From Alcaligenaceae bacterium CGII-47 (lineage in GTDB: Bacteria > Pseudomonadota > Gammaproteobacteria > Burkholderiales > Burkholderiaceae_B), in contig JAHTBO010000003.1 of the NCBI GenBank assembly GCA_019166125.1, forward strand, positions 252,985 to 316,984: 64,000 nucleotides of DNA, written 5' to 3'. The notes beneath the pieces were generated by a model that saw only the letters and a program-made list of their open reading frames with translations, was not told the origin of the DNA and searched no databases. This document shows, one piece after another, positions 18,109-27,746 of the stretch (position 1 is its first letter; the number at the start of each line of letters is the position of its first letter). The translations under genes and the position numbers were made by a program.

Positions 18109-18435
18109 TTGAGGTCCTTATCGTGAGTTCAAGCCTGCTCGCACGACTCGCTTTCCACACTGGAACAAATGCAATCCTGGTTCACACGTTTTTAGTTTAC
18201 GCCCCACCACCAATTAGTTCTAGATGGTTCTTGCTCTTCAATCACTAACGGTCACGATCACGGTGTCCGCATAAAGTCCTGCGGCTGCCTACAGTCCACA
18301 CCGAAATCCATAGTCGCGCACTTGAGTTCGAGATGAACATCAATAGCGGCTTGGCCGCTTGTGCCAGCGGTGTTTCGCATCGACTACCCGTTCAGAACCA
18401 CCAGGCAAACAACGATCGCGTTTGTCTGTTTTTGA
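18109..18435. other. Intergenic gap upstream of the patatin cassette
   Basis: This gap of 327 bp holds no convincing gene. It must contain the promoter of the patatin operon, but I see no strong sigma-70 pair. Its left part gives the patatin ribosome-binding site. Its right end holds a terminator-like hairpin pointing along the plus strand, listed separately. Confidence 0.6.
18402..18433 (+). terminator. Rho-independent terminator-like hairpin on the plus strand
   Basis: The arms CAGGCAAAC and GTTTGTCTG (one G-U pair) flank a 9-nt loop and are followed at once by TTTTT. This is a standard intrinsic terminator for plus-strand transcription. No plus-strand gene ends here. The minus-strand lysR gene ends 3 nt beyond it, and in that direction there is no U-run. 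Confidence 0.6.
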
Positions 18436-19371
18436 TCACCCTGGGCGTACGCAGGCATCTAGGGCTTTAGCCATCTGCAGTCGCGTTTCCTCAACTAGGA
18501 AGTCCAAAAAAACATGGGTTCTTCGAGGGATGAACTTTCGGCTGGGAAGTGCTGCATACATGGCCACGCGCCCCGTTACCCAGGGGGACAACACTCGGAC
18601 AAGCTGACCCCGGGTCAAGTAAGGCGCCACCACATCCAGCGACACCGAAGTGATGCCACCATCGTCCAACGCGACACGCAGTAGCGTATCAGTGTGATTG
18701 GCTAACAGAACCGGCGCTATTTCCGTTTCAATCACTTCTTTCGGCTTTTCAGTGCGCCACATGCGCCAATAGCGAGGACGACTGGTGGGCGTTTTCAGTT
18801 TGAGGCAATCGTGTTGCATCAGATCTTGCGGCATTTGCGGTGACCCCCGCTGCGTTAGATACTGGGGGGACGCAACCAGAATCGTCTCGCATTCGATCAC
18901 CTTGCGCGCTACGACATCGGCATTAAAGCTCATGTCCGTGCCCAGCAACGTGATGTCAAAATTCTCAAAGAATGGCTCTTTTACCGTTTCAACCTCAATA
19001 TCCACGATAATCTTGGGGTAGGACCGATGAAACCTTCCGAGCAGTGGACCAATGATGTAGCTAGCCAGGACGGGTGGCGCATGCACACGCAACACGCCAG
19101 CCAACTCGTATGTTTGTGAACCGGTGACTGCCTCGGCCTCGTCTATGTCTTGTAGGATAGGGCGAACGCGATTTAGATAAATACGACCCGCATCCGTCAG
19201 TGATAACCAACGTGTCGTTCGTTGCAATAAGCGGGTGCCCAAGTGCTCTTCCAGATCAGCAACTAAGCGCGTTACCACTGGCGCGGAAATATCCAATACG
19301 CGTGCCGCAGCGGCAAAGCCACCCTCAGTCACAACGCGTTCAAAGACCCGCATTGATTGCAATCGATCCAT
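18436..19371 (-). CDS. LysR-family transcriptional regulator
   Basis: A 311-residue LysR-type regulator. The N-terminal winged helix reads MDRLQSMRVFERVVTEGGFA, AAARVLDISAPVVTRLVADL and EEHLGTRLLQRTTRWLSLTD. The rest is the periplasmic-binding-protein-like effector domain, whose RVHAPPVLASYIIGPLLGRF segment is typical of the CrgA/DntR-like group. It is divergent from the pirin gene with 221 bp between, so it probably regulates pirin and itself. The inducer is not known. Confidence 0.92.
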   Translation of the reverse strand: MDRLQSMRVFERVVTEGGFAAAARVLDISAPVVTRLVADLEEHLGTRLLQRTTRWLSLTDAGRIYLNRVRPILQDIDEAEAVTGSQTYELAGVLRVHAPPVLASYIIGPLLGRFHRSYPKIIVDIEVETVKEPFFENFDITLLGTDMSFNADVVARKVIECETILVASPQYLTQRGSPQMPQDLMQHDCLKLKTPTSRPRYWRMWRTEKPKEVIETEIAPVLLANHTDTLLRVALDDGGITSVSLDVVAPYLTRGQLVRVLSPWVTGRVAMYAALPSRKFIPRRTHVFLDFLVEETRLQMAKALDACVRPG

Positions 19372-19592
19372 TACCGCTCCTTGGAAAAGATAGTGTGCAT
19401 CTGCCTTGATGATTGTTTCTATTTTAGCAATGCATCATAGATTCTTTGGCTATTTTCCTGCTGTATAAGAAGCGATATAGTTCGTCTTATGGAATGAAAG
19501 GCGCAACGCAGACCAATGCATTACTTCGTCTCATTGCGCGGTAAACAGAGCAAATTGGGCAGAAACAAAAGCCTGACTTTTAGGAGTTTTAT

Positions 19593-20318
19593 ATGATAAA
19601 GATCCGCAAATCATCAGAGCGTGGTCGCGCCGACCACGGCTGGCTGCGCAGCCAGCACACCTTCTCGTTCGGCGACTATTTTGACATTGCACACCAAGGC
19701 CATGGCAATCTGCGTGTCATCAACGATGACACCGTCGCACCAGGCCAAGGTTTTGGTACCCACGGTCACCGCGATATGGAAATTATCAGCTACGTGCTGG
19801 AGGGTGAGCTGGCCCACAAAGACAGTATGGGCAACGGCTTATCCGGATCAGCGAATAGCGGCGTCGTGCGCCCCGGCGATGTGCAGCGCATGAGCGCAGG
19901 CACCGGCGTGCAGCATAGTGAATTCAACAACTTGCAAGATCGCAGCACCCATTTCTTGCAAATATGGATCAAACCTAAGTTTATAGGCATCCGGCCAGGC
20001 TACGAGCAAAAACATTTTGCCAAAGAACAACGGCAAGGGCGTCTTGTCCTCGTTGCCTCGGCGACTGGTGCGAACGGATCCGTCAGCATGAACGCCGATG
20101 CTGCGATTGAAGCTGGCCTGTTTAATGGCGATGAATCGTATACCAAAACACTCGATACAAGCCGTTTAACCTATGTTCATCTGGCGCGCGGCGAACTGAC
20201 AGTGAACGGAATACTTCTTTCTGGTGGCGACGGCGCTCTGCTCGATGGCGAGGCCGAGTTGACGTTAAGCCACGGCCACAAAGCAGAAGTGCTGGTGTTC
20301 GACATTACGCGCGACTGA
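19593..20318 (+). CDS. Pirin family protein
   Basis: A 241-residue bicupin of the pirin/YhhW type. The N-terminal barrel has the metal motif FGTHGHRDMEIISY and a later QRMSAGTGVQHSEFN, giving the usual three His and one Glu. Members include YhhW-like quercetinases and redox-sensing regulators, so either enzymatic or regulatory action is possible. Start is supported by TAGGAG 8 nt upstream. Divergence from the LysR gene suggests induction by that regulator, as seen for many pirin loci. Confidence 0.93.
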   Translation: MIKIRKSSERGRADHGWLRSQHTFSFGDYFDIAHQGHGNLRVINDDTVAPGQGFGTHGHRDMEIISYVLEGELAHKDSMGNGLSGSANSGVVRPGDVQRMSAGTGVQHSEFNNLQDRSTHFLQIWIKPKFIGIRPGYEQKHFAKEQRQGRLVLVASATGANGSVSMNADAAIEAGLFNGDESYTKTLDTSRLTYVHLARGELTVNGILLSGGDGALLDGEAELTLSHGHKAEVLVFDITRD

Positions 20319-20475
20319 ATGTTTGGTCAACCCAAAACAGCAAGCAGGGGCGTGGCGCCGGATGGGGCGTCATGCGGTACGAATTTAAGAGGTTATCGTT
20401 GTATACGGTCTGGTAACATCCATCAGCGCATTTAATTTGCCTGATAGATCTCAATCCAACTCGCTCCAATGCCTC

Positions 20476-22974
20476 ATGACACAAAATCAGCCCGTTGATC
20501 GCATCATGCAGACAGGCCTGCTAACCTGCTCGCGACAGACCCCACTGTACGAGGCAGCCGAACGTATGACCCTGCGGCATTGCAGCGCCATGCTGGTGAT
20601 GGAAGCCGGGCGCGCAATCGGCATCTGGACCGAGCATGACTGCCTAAGCCTCAACTTCGATGATCCGGCTACCTTACAGGTACCAATTGGCGAAGTAATG
20701 AGCCAGCCCGTGATCACTCTGCGTCAGGGCACGCCCATCGGCGAGGCAGCGTTGCGCTTCGCCAGTGAACAGTTGCGTCATTTTCTGGTGGTTGATGAGC
20801 ATGAAGTGCCCCAGGGCATCATTACTCAGACCGATGTGGCCTTGAACCAGGGGCTTGAGCCCTACTTGCGGCTACGTGAAGTAAGCGGAGCAATGCGCAC
20901 CCACCCTCTGGTACTGACCTGCCAGCTAAGCCTTGCACAGGCAGTGCGTCAGATGAAACAGCACGGCTGCGATGCCGCCGTCGTCAATTGCGGTAATGGT
21001 GAGCTAGGCATCCTCACTGAGCGCGACATCGTGCGTTTCGTTGCATACCATCCCGGCGCCACACCGATTGATGAACTAGTCAGCCGCCCACTTTTGACGG
21101 TACGCAAGACCGACTCGCTTATCCACGCTCGCGACTTGCTGATTGATCACCACGTGCGCCATCTTGTTGTACTCGATGAGCAGGGGGAGATAGTAGGGTT
21201 GCTGGGCTTTCGCGACATGCTGGCCGGCGCCGAGTATCTCTACCTTGAAGATCTGCGCCAGGCCCTTCAGCAGCGTGACCAGGCCCTAGCTTTGTCGCGG
21301 CACAACCTGCAGCTCGCCGAGCGCGTAATCGAATCATCGCTTGAGGGGATCATCATCACCGATTCCAAGGGGCGCATCGAATTCGTCAACCCCGCTTTCG
21401 TCCAGATGACTGGATACACCCGGGAGGAGGCTGTCGGGCGCACCCCGGGGATGCTCTCCTCGGGACGCCAGGATGCCGACTTCTATCGCGAAATGTGGGC
21501 AACCCTGCACGCCCACGGCTACTGGCGGGGCGAGATCTGGAACCGCCACAAAAGCGGCGCGCTCTACCTGGAACTGCTGACCATCACCGCCATCCGTGAC
21601 GAGAATGACCACATCACCCACTACGCTGCACTGTTTCGCGATATCACCCACATTCGCGAGAACGAAGAGCGCATCAGACAATTGGCCTACTACGACCCAT
21701 TGACTGGCCTGCCCAACCGGCGTCTGCTCGACGACCGTCTGGATCTGGCAATTCGCCATGCCCATCGCCAAGAGAAACGTCTGGCGGTGATCTTCCTTGA
21801 TCTCGACCATTTCAAGCAGGTGAACGATGCGCTAGGCCATGCGGCGGGCGACGAACTGCTGCTCAAGATTTCTCAACGGCTGCGCTCATACCTGCGCGAG
21901 GATGACACGCTGGCGCGCCTGAGCGGCGACGAGTTCATCGTGGTGCTACACATTACTGATCTTGAGGATGTGACCCGCGTGGCCGGCCAGCTCATCGACT
22001 CCGTCAGTGCGCCGTTCGACATTGAAGGGCAGGTTTTCCGAATGGGGTGCAGCCTGGGTATCGCTTTCTATCCCGAGGACTCGACCACGCCACAGGGGCT
22101 GGTACGCTGTGCCGACACGGCGATGTATCAAGCGAAGCAGGAAGGGCGTAATACTTACCGCCTGTTTCGAGCGGAAATGCAGCAACAGGACTTCAACCGC
22201 CTGCAGTTAGAGAGCGCGTTGCGCGACACCGTCGAGAATGGAAATGGCCTGTCGGTACACTATCAGCCGATGGTGCATCGCGACAGTGGCCAAGTGCATG
22301 ATGCAGAGGCGCTGCTGCGCTGGCACCACCCCACATTAGGCGAGGTATCGCCGGGGCAGTTTATCCCCTTAGCCGAGCGCTCTGGGCTGATCCTGCAACT
22401 GGGCCAACGCGTGTTGGATATGGTTGCCAGCCAGCTACGTCGCTGGCTTGATGAGGGGTACAACCCACCACGCATCGCGGTGAACCTGTCAGCCCGAGAG
22501 TTCTGGCAGCCTGATTTGCTCAAGCGCATACGATGTCTTTACAAACAATACGAACTGCCCCTCGGCCAGATCGGCTTCGAGCTTACCGAAAGCGTGTTGT
22601 TAAACAAGCAACAGAAGGCCGAAGCGACCCTCAAGGGACTACGCGACCTGGGCTGCCAGTTGGCCATCGACGACTTCGGTACCGGCTATTCTTCACTAAG
22701 CTATCTGCAGGATCTGCCGGTCACCACCCTAAAAATAGACCAAAGCTTCATTCATGGTCTCGACAAGAACCGAGGCAGTGCAGCGATCGTCGCAGCGGTA
22801 ACCAGCCTGGCAAAGGAGCTCGGGCTTCGTGTGGTGGCCGAAGGTGTCGAAACCCAGGTGCAGCTTGATGCACTATCGCGCCATCATGTCAACTTGATCC
22901 AAGGCTACTTGACTGGCCACCCGGTGCCGGCGGAACGCTTCGCAGCGCTCTACCTTATTCACTCGGCAGAATAA
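20476..22974 (+). CDS. CBS x4 - PAS - GGDEF - EAL signalling protein
   Basis: A c-di-GMP signalling protein of about 832 residues. Four CBS motifs (two pairs, about 1-260) are followed by a short helix and a PAS domain (about 281-395). A GGDEF domain follows with active-site RLSGDEF (about 480) and an RxxD inhibitory site (REDD) five residues before it. A C-terminal EAL domain has DAEALLRW (about 610) and DDFGTGYSSLSYL. Both cyclase and phosphodiesterase sites look intact. No membrane segment is seen, so sensing is probably cytosolic: adenine nucleotides by CBS, a ligand or redox signal by PAS. ATG at 20476 is preferred to a TTG 39 nt earlier, though neither has a good ribosome site. Confidence 0.9.
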   Translation: MTQNQPVDRIMQTGLLTCSRQTPLYEAAERMTLRHCSAMLVMEAGRAIGIWTEHDCLSLNFDDPATLQVPIGEVMSQPVITLRQGTPIGEAALRFASEQLRHFLVVDEHEVPQGIITQTDVALNQGLEPYLRLREVSGAMRTHPLVLTCQLSLAQAVRQMKQHGCDAAVVNCGNGELGILTERDIVRFVAYHPGATPIDELVSRPLLTVRKTDSLIHARDLLIDHHVRHLVVLDEQGEIVGLLGFRDMLAGAEYLYLEDLRQALQQRDQALALSRHNLQLAERVIESSLEGIIITDSKGRIEFVNPAFVQMTGYTREEAVGRTPGMLSSGRQDADFYREMWATLHAHGYWRGEIWNRHKSGALYLELLTITAIRDENDHITHYAALFRDITHIRENEERIRQLAYYDPLTGLPNRRLLDDRLDLAIRHAHRQEKRLAVIFLDLDHFKQVNDALGHAAGDELLLKISQRLRSYLREDDTLARLSGDEFIVVLHITDLEDVTRVAGQLIDSVSAPFDIEGQVFRMGCSLGIAFYPEDSTTPQGLVRCADTAMYQAKQEGRNTYRLFRAEMQQQDFNRLQLESALRDTVENGNGLSVHYQPMVHRDSGQVHDAEALLRWHHPTLGEVSPGQFIPLAERSGLILQLGQRVLDMVASQLRRWLDEGYNPPRIAVNLSAREFWQPDLLKRIRCLYKQYELPLGQIGFELTESVLLNKQQKAEATLKGLRDLGCQLAIDDFGTGYSSLSYLQDLPVTTLKIDQSFIHGLDKNRGSAAIVAAVTSLAKELGLRVVAEGVETQVQLDALSRHHVNLIQGYLTGHPVPAERFAALYLIHSAE

Positions 22975-23030
22975 ATTCAAGTCCGCGCGGCGGCAGGCTA
23001 CACAGTATCCGGACGGAAGTGCCATTCCCC

Positions 23031-24680
23031 TTATGGACGTGCAATAGCGGCCCCACCATATACGGACGCCGCGTCGATCTTGACGTCGATCACCAATGGG
23101 CGCTTGCGGTCGCGCGTGGCCACAGCGGCCATCGCGGCTCGCAGTTCGGCACTGCTGGTCACGGTTAACGCGTTGCAGCCGAAAGCCTCGGCGATGCGTG
23201 CGAAATCACGCGACGGCAGCAGCGAGATGTCCGGATCCATGTTGTGCATGGTCAGGGCAATGTGCTCCGCGCCGTAGCTGCTATCGTTGGCGACGATGAC
23301 CACCAGGTCCAGCTGCTCGGCTACGGCAGTGGTCAGTTCGCTCAGGCCACTAAGCATGAAGCCGCCATCGCCGGTGACGAGCAGGGTGGGCCGATCTCCG
23401 GCTGCTCTGGCGGCGCCCATAGCCGTGGCCGCACCCAGGCCGATACAGGAGAAGCCATTGCAGTCGACGTAAGAGCGCGGATTCGGCACCGAAATCACGC
23501 GCCAGAATGCGAACATGAAACGCCCAGAGTCGGTGACGAACACACGGTCCTTGGGCAGCGCGTCTTCCAGTGCAAAGGCCAGCTCGTAAAGATCAACGGT
23601 TCCGGCTGGCGTCGAATGCACGAGTTTCTTTTGCGCCTGATCGTGGTAAGCCTTAAGTTCCTCGAGCAGATGGTCGCTGCGCGCGCCGGCGCCCGCAATC
23701 TCGGCTTCATCCAACCACTTGACCATCGCATCGGCCGTCAAACCAGGATCACCGACCAGACCGACGGTCACTGGCGTGTTGCGTCCGATTTCGCTTGCCA
23801 ACGGGTTGACCTGGATAATGCGTTTGTCGCGGGTCAAGCCTCGCTCTCCGGAAGTGTATTTGTTCAGGCTGGCGCCAAACACGATCAAGCAGTCGCTGCG
23901 ACCAATGACGTCGAGTGCCACCTCATGGCTCACGGTTCCGGAGATGCCGAGGTGGAACGGATCATCAATAAACAGGCCTTTCCCACGCGACGAGGTTGCC
24001 ACAGGCGCCTCAATGCGACGCGCAAAACGTAACACCGCAGCCTCGGCCTCCGGTTCACACACCCCGCGCCCGGCGATAACAACCGGCAGATGCGACGAGG
24101 CGATGATGCCGATGGCGTCATCCATGTCCTTGCTGCTAGCAATGGCGCTGCGCGTCTCGGGCAAGCGAAGGTAGGGCTTCTGGTATTCGACTTCCTGCCA
24201 TTGGAACTCCACCGGCATATTGAACACGATCGGTCGACGCTCACAGTGGGCGCGATAAAACGCACGCGCCAAATCCTCGGCCACGGTCTCTGGGCCGCGC
24301 AGCGGCTCGAAACCTGCCCCAGTCGCGGCAACGAGCCCCCGCTGATTGACGTTCTGGGCGTGCTCGCCGTCAATCACCGGGGTATCACCGGCGAGCAGCA
24401 CCATGGGAGTGCCTGCCTTCACACCTTCGACGAGGGCCGTGACGGTGTGCGTTAATCCGGGCCCGTGGGTGACGGCAGCCACACCAATCTTCCCAGACAC
24501 ACGTGCCCAACCCTGTGCCATCAACACGGCACTACCTTCCTGAGCTGCTGCGATATAGCGCCCGTTGCAGTCACGGCGAAAACTGTCGATGACGTACACG
24601 CAACCGTCTCCGAGTACTCCGAACAGCTCTGTGCAACCCAGGTCCGACAATCCGCGGGCAATGGCTTCATAGACTTTCAC
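23031..24680 (-). CDS. Thiamine-diphosphate-dependent enzyme (acetolactate synthase/decarboxylase superfamily)
   Basis: A 550-residue enzyme with the three-domain layout of the ThDP family. The activating Glu is E48 (AAQEGSAVLMAQGWARVSG). The central domain has APVATSSRGKGLF, and the C-terminal ThDP/Mg motif runs from GDGGFMLSG to VIVANDSSYG. It would decarboxylate or ligate a 2-oxoacid. The central FAD-site features of true acetolactate synthases are not obvious, so benzoylformate- or phosphonopyruvate-decarboxylase-like activity is open. Start is GTG at 24680 with AAGGA 8 nt upstream; the longest frame adds an unlikely 44 residues. It stands alone, convergent with the c-di-GMP gene. Confidence 0.85.
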   Translation of the reverse strand: MKVYEAIARGLSDLGCTELFGVLGDGCVYVIDSFRRDCNGRYIAAAQEGSAVLMAQGWARVSGKIGVAAVTHGPGLTHTVTALVEGVKAGTPMVLLAGDTPVIDGEHAQNVNQRGLVAATGAGFEPLRGPETVAEDLARAFYRAHCERRPIVFNMPVEFQWQEVEYQKPYLRLPETRSAIASSKDMDDAIGIIASSHLPVVIAGRGVCEPEAEAAVLRFARRIEAPVATSSRGKGLFIDDPFHLGISGTVSHEVALDVIGRSDCLIVFGASLNKYTSGERGLTRDKRIIQVNPLASEIGRNTPVTVGLVGDPGLTADAMVKWLDEAEIAGAGARSDHLLEELKAYHDQAQKKLVHSTPAGTVDLYELAFALEDALPKDRVFVTDSGRFMFAFWRVISVPNPRSYVDCNGFSCIGLGAATAMGAARAAGDRPTLLVTGDGGFMLSGLSELTTAVAEQLDLVVIVANDSSYGAEHIALTMHNMDPDISLLPSRDFARIAEAFGCNALTVTSSAELRAAMAAVATRDRKRPLVIDVKIDAASVYGGAAIARP

Positions 24681-24960
24681 GATTTTTCCTTTAGCAATCC
24701 AGTTTCTAACGAATCCTATTGACGCCTCCCCGGCTAGATTCTGAACCGCTGCGGGAATGCTCGCCCACAACACCGGCTGGAAAACAGTATCTGCTGTAGA
24801 CATCCCGGCCACTTTTCATCACTAATGGGGAGCACTAGCATCCATTTGACTCGATTTTATGTTTAATAGAGCGAATGTCGATGTCCGCAATAAGGTGAAA
24901 AAACGAACTGTTGGATACAATCGGTGCACGCATGACAAAGATCTGGCTCAAACACAACCC

Positions 24961-26793
24961 TTACTCCACCGTCACGCTTTTTGCCAAATTCCGTGGCTTA
25001 TCCACATCTGTCCCGCGCACACATGCCGTGTGATACGCTAGCAATTGCAATGGGATCGTATGCAGAATTGGCGAGAGCTTGCCGTAATGCTCTGGCATGC
25101 GAATGACGTGAATCCCCTCACTGCTACCGATCTGCGTGTCCGCATCGGCAAAGACATACAGCTCGCCGCCGCGTGCATGCACTTCCTGCATATTGGATTT
25201 CAGTTTCTCCAGCAGCTCATCATGCGGGGCGATGGTGATAACGGGCATGGCATCGGTCACCAGCGCGAGCGGGCCATGCTTGAGCTCACCAGCGGGATAG
25301 GCTTCGGCGTGGATATAGCTGATTTCCTTAAGCTTTAATGCGCCCTCCAGGGCGATTGGATAGTGCATGCCACGCCCGAGGAACAAGGCGTTTTCCTTGC
25401 TTGCAAATCGATCTGCCCAAGCCATGATCTGCGGCTCGAGCGCCAGTACGGCAGCAATCGCGACGGGCAAGTGGCGCAAGGCCTTTAGCTCTTGCTCTTC
25501 CTGCGTCTCAGTGAGGCGTCCCCGCATTTGGGCCAGGGTGAGCGTAAGGAGGTAAAGCGCGGTCAACTGCGTCGTAAAGGCCTTGGTCGAGGCGACACCG
25601 ATCTCGACCCCTGCACGGGTGATGAAGGCCAGCTCACATTCGCGCACCATCGCGCTGGTCGCGACGTTGCAGATCGTCAGTGTGTGATTCATGCCCAGGC
25701 TGCGCGCGTGCTTAAGCGCAGCCAAGGTGTCGGCGGTTTCGCCAGACTGGGAAATCGTCACCACCAGGGTGCGCGGATCAGGCACGCTGGTTCGATAGCG
25801 GTATTCGCTGGCAATCTCGACGTTCACCGGAATACCCGCCAATGACTCGATCCAGTAGCGTGCGGTCAAGCCGGCGTAGTAGCTGGTGCCGCACGCAAGG
25901 ATCAGGACACGATCGATCTCGCTAAACGCAGCATAGGCCTTGTCACCGAACAGCTCGGGCGTGATGGATTCGATATTTTGCAAGGTATCGCCGACGGCAC
26001 GAGGCTGCTCAAAGATCTCCTTCTGCATGTAGTGCCGATAGGGGCCAAGCTCTGCTTCACCGGTATGTACATAGACGGTATGGACGGCGCGCTCAGCAGA
26101 ATGGCCATCGCGATCCACCACCCAGACACGGGATAGCTGTAGATCAACGACGTCGCCATCCTCTAGGTACATGATCTGGTCAGTGGTTCCTGCCAAGGCC
26201 AGCGCATCAGAGGCCAGATAATTTCCCTGGGAACTACACCCGACGACCAGAGGCGAGCCCTGGCGCGCGCCAACGACGCGGTGCGGCTCATCGGCACAGA
26301 ACACCGCAATGGCGTAAGCGCCCATCAGGCGACGTGTCGCCTGCTGCACTGCAGTAAACAGGTCGCCATCGTACAGATGGTCAACGAGATGCGCGATGAC
26401 CTCGGTGTCGGTCTGGCTCTCGAATATATAGCCCGCAGCCTGGAGCTCTAGGCGCAGCACGTCGTGGTTTTCAATGATGCCATTATGAACAAGCGCGATG
26501 CGCGCGTTGCCGTGCGACAGTCCCGAGAAATGGGGGTGTGCGTTACGGGTAGCGGGTACGCCATGCGTGGCCCAGCGTGTGTGTGCAATGCCGGTCAGGC
26601 CCTGTACCTGATCCTGTGCCACCTGGGCGGTTAGCTGGGCAACGCGCTCGGTGCTGCGCACACGCTGCAGGCCGGTGCCGGTATGCACGGCAATACCGCA
26701 GGAATCGTAGCCACGATATTCCAGCCGCTTCAGCCCTTCAAGCAGAACAGGAACGATATTATTTTGCGCAACAGCGCCGACGATGCCACACAT
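24961..26793 (-). CDS. glmS: Glutamine--fructose-6-phosphate aminotransferase
   Basis: A 610-residue enzyme that makes glucosamine-6-phosphate from fructose-6-phosphate and glutamine, the first step to UDP-GlcNAc for peptidoglycan and LPS. The N-terminal Ntn domain starts MCGIVGAV with Cys2 as nucleophile. The glutaminase motif [17 protein letters not shown] follows. Two SIS domains ([32 protein letters not shown]) and the C-terminal [11 protein letters not shown] are typical, and length matches the family. It is divergent from an Lrp/AsnC regulator across an AT-rich gap. No glmS ribozyme is seen. Confidence 0.98.
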   Translation of the reverse strand: MCGIVGAVAQNNIVPVLLEGLKRLEYRGYDSCGIAVHTGTGLQRVRSTERVAQLTAQVAQDQVQGLTGIAHTRWATHGVPATRNAHPHFSGLSHGNARIALVHNGIIENHDVLRLELQAAGYIFESQTDTEVIAHLVDHLYDGDLFTAVQQATRRLMGAYAIAVFCADEPHRVVGARQGSPLVVGCSSQGNYLASDALALAGTTDQIMYLEDGDVVDLQLSRVWVVDRDGHSAERAVHTVYVHTGEAELGPYRHYMQKEIFEQPRAVGDTLQNIESITPELFGDKAYAAFSEIDRVLILACGTSYYAGLTARYWIESLAGIPVNVEIASEYRYRTSVPDPRTLVVTISQSGETADTLAALKHARSLGMNHTLTICNVATSAMVRECELAFITRAGVEIGVASTKAFTTQLTALYLLTLTLAQMRGRLTETQEEQELKALRHLPVAIAAVLALEPQIMAWADRFASKENALFLGRGMHYPIALEGALKLKEISYIHAEAYPAGELKHGPLALVTDAMPVITIAPHDELLEKLKSNMQEVHARGGELYVFADADTQIGSSEGIHVIRMPEHYGKLSPILHTIPLQLLAYHTACVRGTDVDKPRNLAKSVTVE

Positions 26794-26987
26794 ATACCTA
26801 CACCTCTATTGGTTCGCGATGCTTGGTATTGTGACCGAGCTGCTTAGAAATAAGATTTCTTAATAATATCTTATATGAATTTATATTTCTTGATATACTT
26901 ATATTGAAATATAAGCACATTATCGACTTATATATCTAATTATATTTCATAAAAGTTACATCTCGTACCTAAGGGCTGCTCTATTAC
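26794..26987. promoter_or_regulatory. AT-rich divergent promoter region, glmS / Lrp-type regulator
   Basis: The centre of this 194-bp gap (about 26845-26960) is very AT-rich, in sharp contrast to the GC-rich surroundings. It holds a perfect palindrome CTTATATT-GA-AATATAAG at 26898-26915 and further ATAT/TTATAT runs. AT-rich, bendable DNA is the usual target of Lrp/AsnC proteins, and one is encoded just downstream. Several -10-like TATAAT variants are possible, so transcription starts cannot be fixed. Confidence 0.6.
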
Positions 26988-27479
26988 ATGTCTGCACACC
27001 GACCCATCGAACTCGACGATCTGGACTACCGTATTCTGGATCAGCTTCAGCAGGATAGCTCCCTCACTAATCAGGCACTGGCCGAGCGCGTCCACGCCTC
27101 GCCACCTACGTGTCTGCGCCGGGTACGTCACCTTACCGAATGTGGCGTTATCGAACGCCAGGTCGCCATTCTGAATCCACAACATTTAGGCATAGGCTTG
27201 ACTGCCATCATCGAAATCACCCTGGATACACAAGAGACCGGGGCGCTAGAGGCTTTCGAACGAGACATCATTACCGCCCCCGAGATCACGCAATGCTACC
27301 GGGTCTCCAGTGGGCCAGATTTCATCCTGATTGCCCAGATTCCCAACATGCCTGCCTACCAGGCGTTGGCGCAGCGCGTCTTTACACGCGACACCCATGT
27401 ACGCAACGTCCGCAGTTTTTTTGCCACACATCGTAGTAAATTTGACACGCGCAGTTTATTTTCCTCGCATGATCATTGA
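26988..27479 (+). CDS. Lrp/AsnC-family transcriptional regulator
   Basis: A 163-residue feast/famine regulator. The N-terminal helix-turn-helix is LDDLDYRILDQLQQDSSLTN, QALAERVHASPPTCLRRVRH and LTECGVIERQVAILNPQHLG. The C-terminal RAM/ligand domain includes LTAIIEITLD and CYRVSSGPDFILIAQIPNM. The tail is His/Ser-rich. It probably binds an amino acid and autoregulates through the AT-rich gap it shares with glmS, which may place glmS under the same control. That last link is inference. Confidence 0.93.
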   Translation: MSAHRPIELDDLDYRILDQLQQDSSLTNQALAERVHASPPTCLRRVRHLTECGVIERQVAILNPQHLGIGLTAIIEITLDTQETGALEAFERDIITAPEITQCYRVSSGPDFILIAQIPNMPAYQALAQRVFTRDTHVRNVRSFFATHRSKFDTRSLFSSHDH

Positions 27480-27648
27480 TTCATACGCTACACTCTCGTC
27501 CACTGCATGAAATTTTGCGGCGGCATTCCGTGGTAACGCTCTCACGTACCACCTGAGCAGTTGGCTGATTTACAGCACCCATGCCGCACGCCATCGATAT
27601 CTGACCCCTGGCCTTTCCGTCGCTTGTTACGTTCCGTACTCGCTGCAT

Positions 27649-27689
27649 AGTAGGTTGATCCGGTCGGCACGATGCTCCATCAACCTGCT
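27649..27689 (+). promoter_or_regulatory. Strong hairpin in the helicase gene leader
   Basis: Arms AGTAGGTTGAT and ATCAACCTGCT pair over 11 positions with one G-U pair and a loop of 19 nt. The hairpin lies about 58 nt upstream of the helicase start. There is no U-run, so it is not a standard terminator. It could be a structured leader that the helicase itself or cold controls; this is inference. Confidence 0.4.
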
Positions 27690-27746
27690 CAAGGCAATTT
27701 GAACCCTTGATGCGCGCTTGCCATATTTAATGGCATGAGGATCTGT

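Noticed and set aside
26794-26987. glmS ribozyme
   Set aside because: No ribozyme-like core is seen; the gap is AT-rich promoter DNA and the element is mainly known from Gram-positive bacteria.
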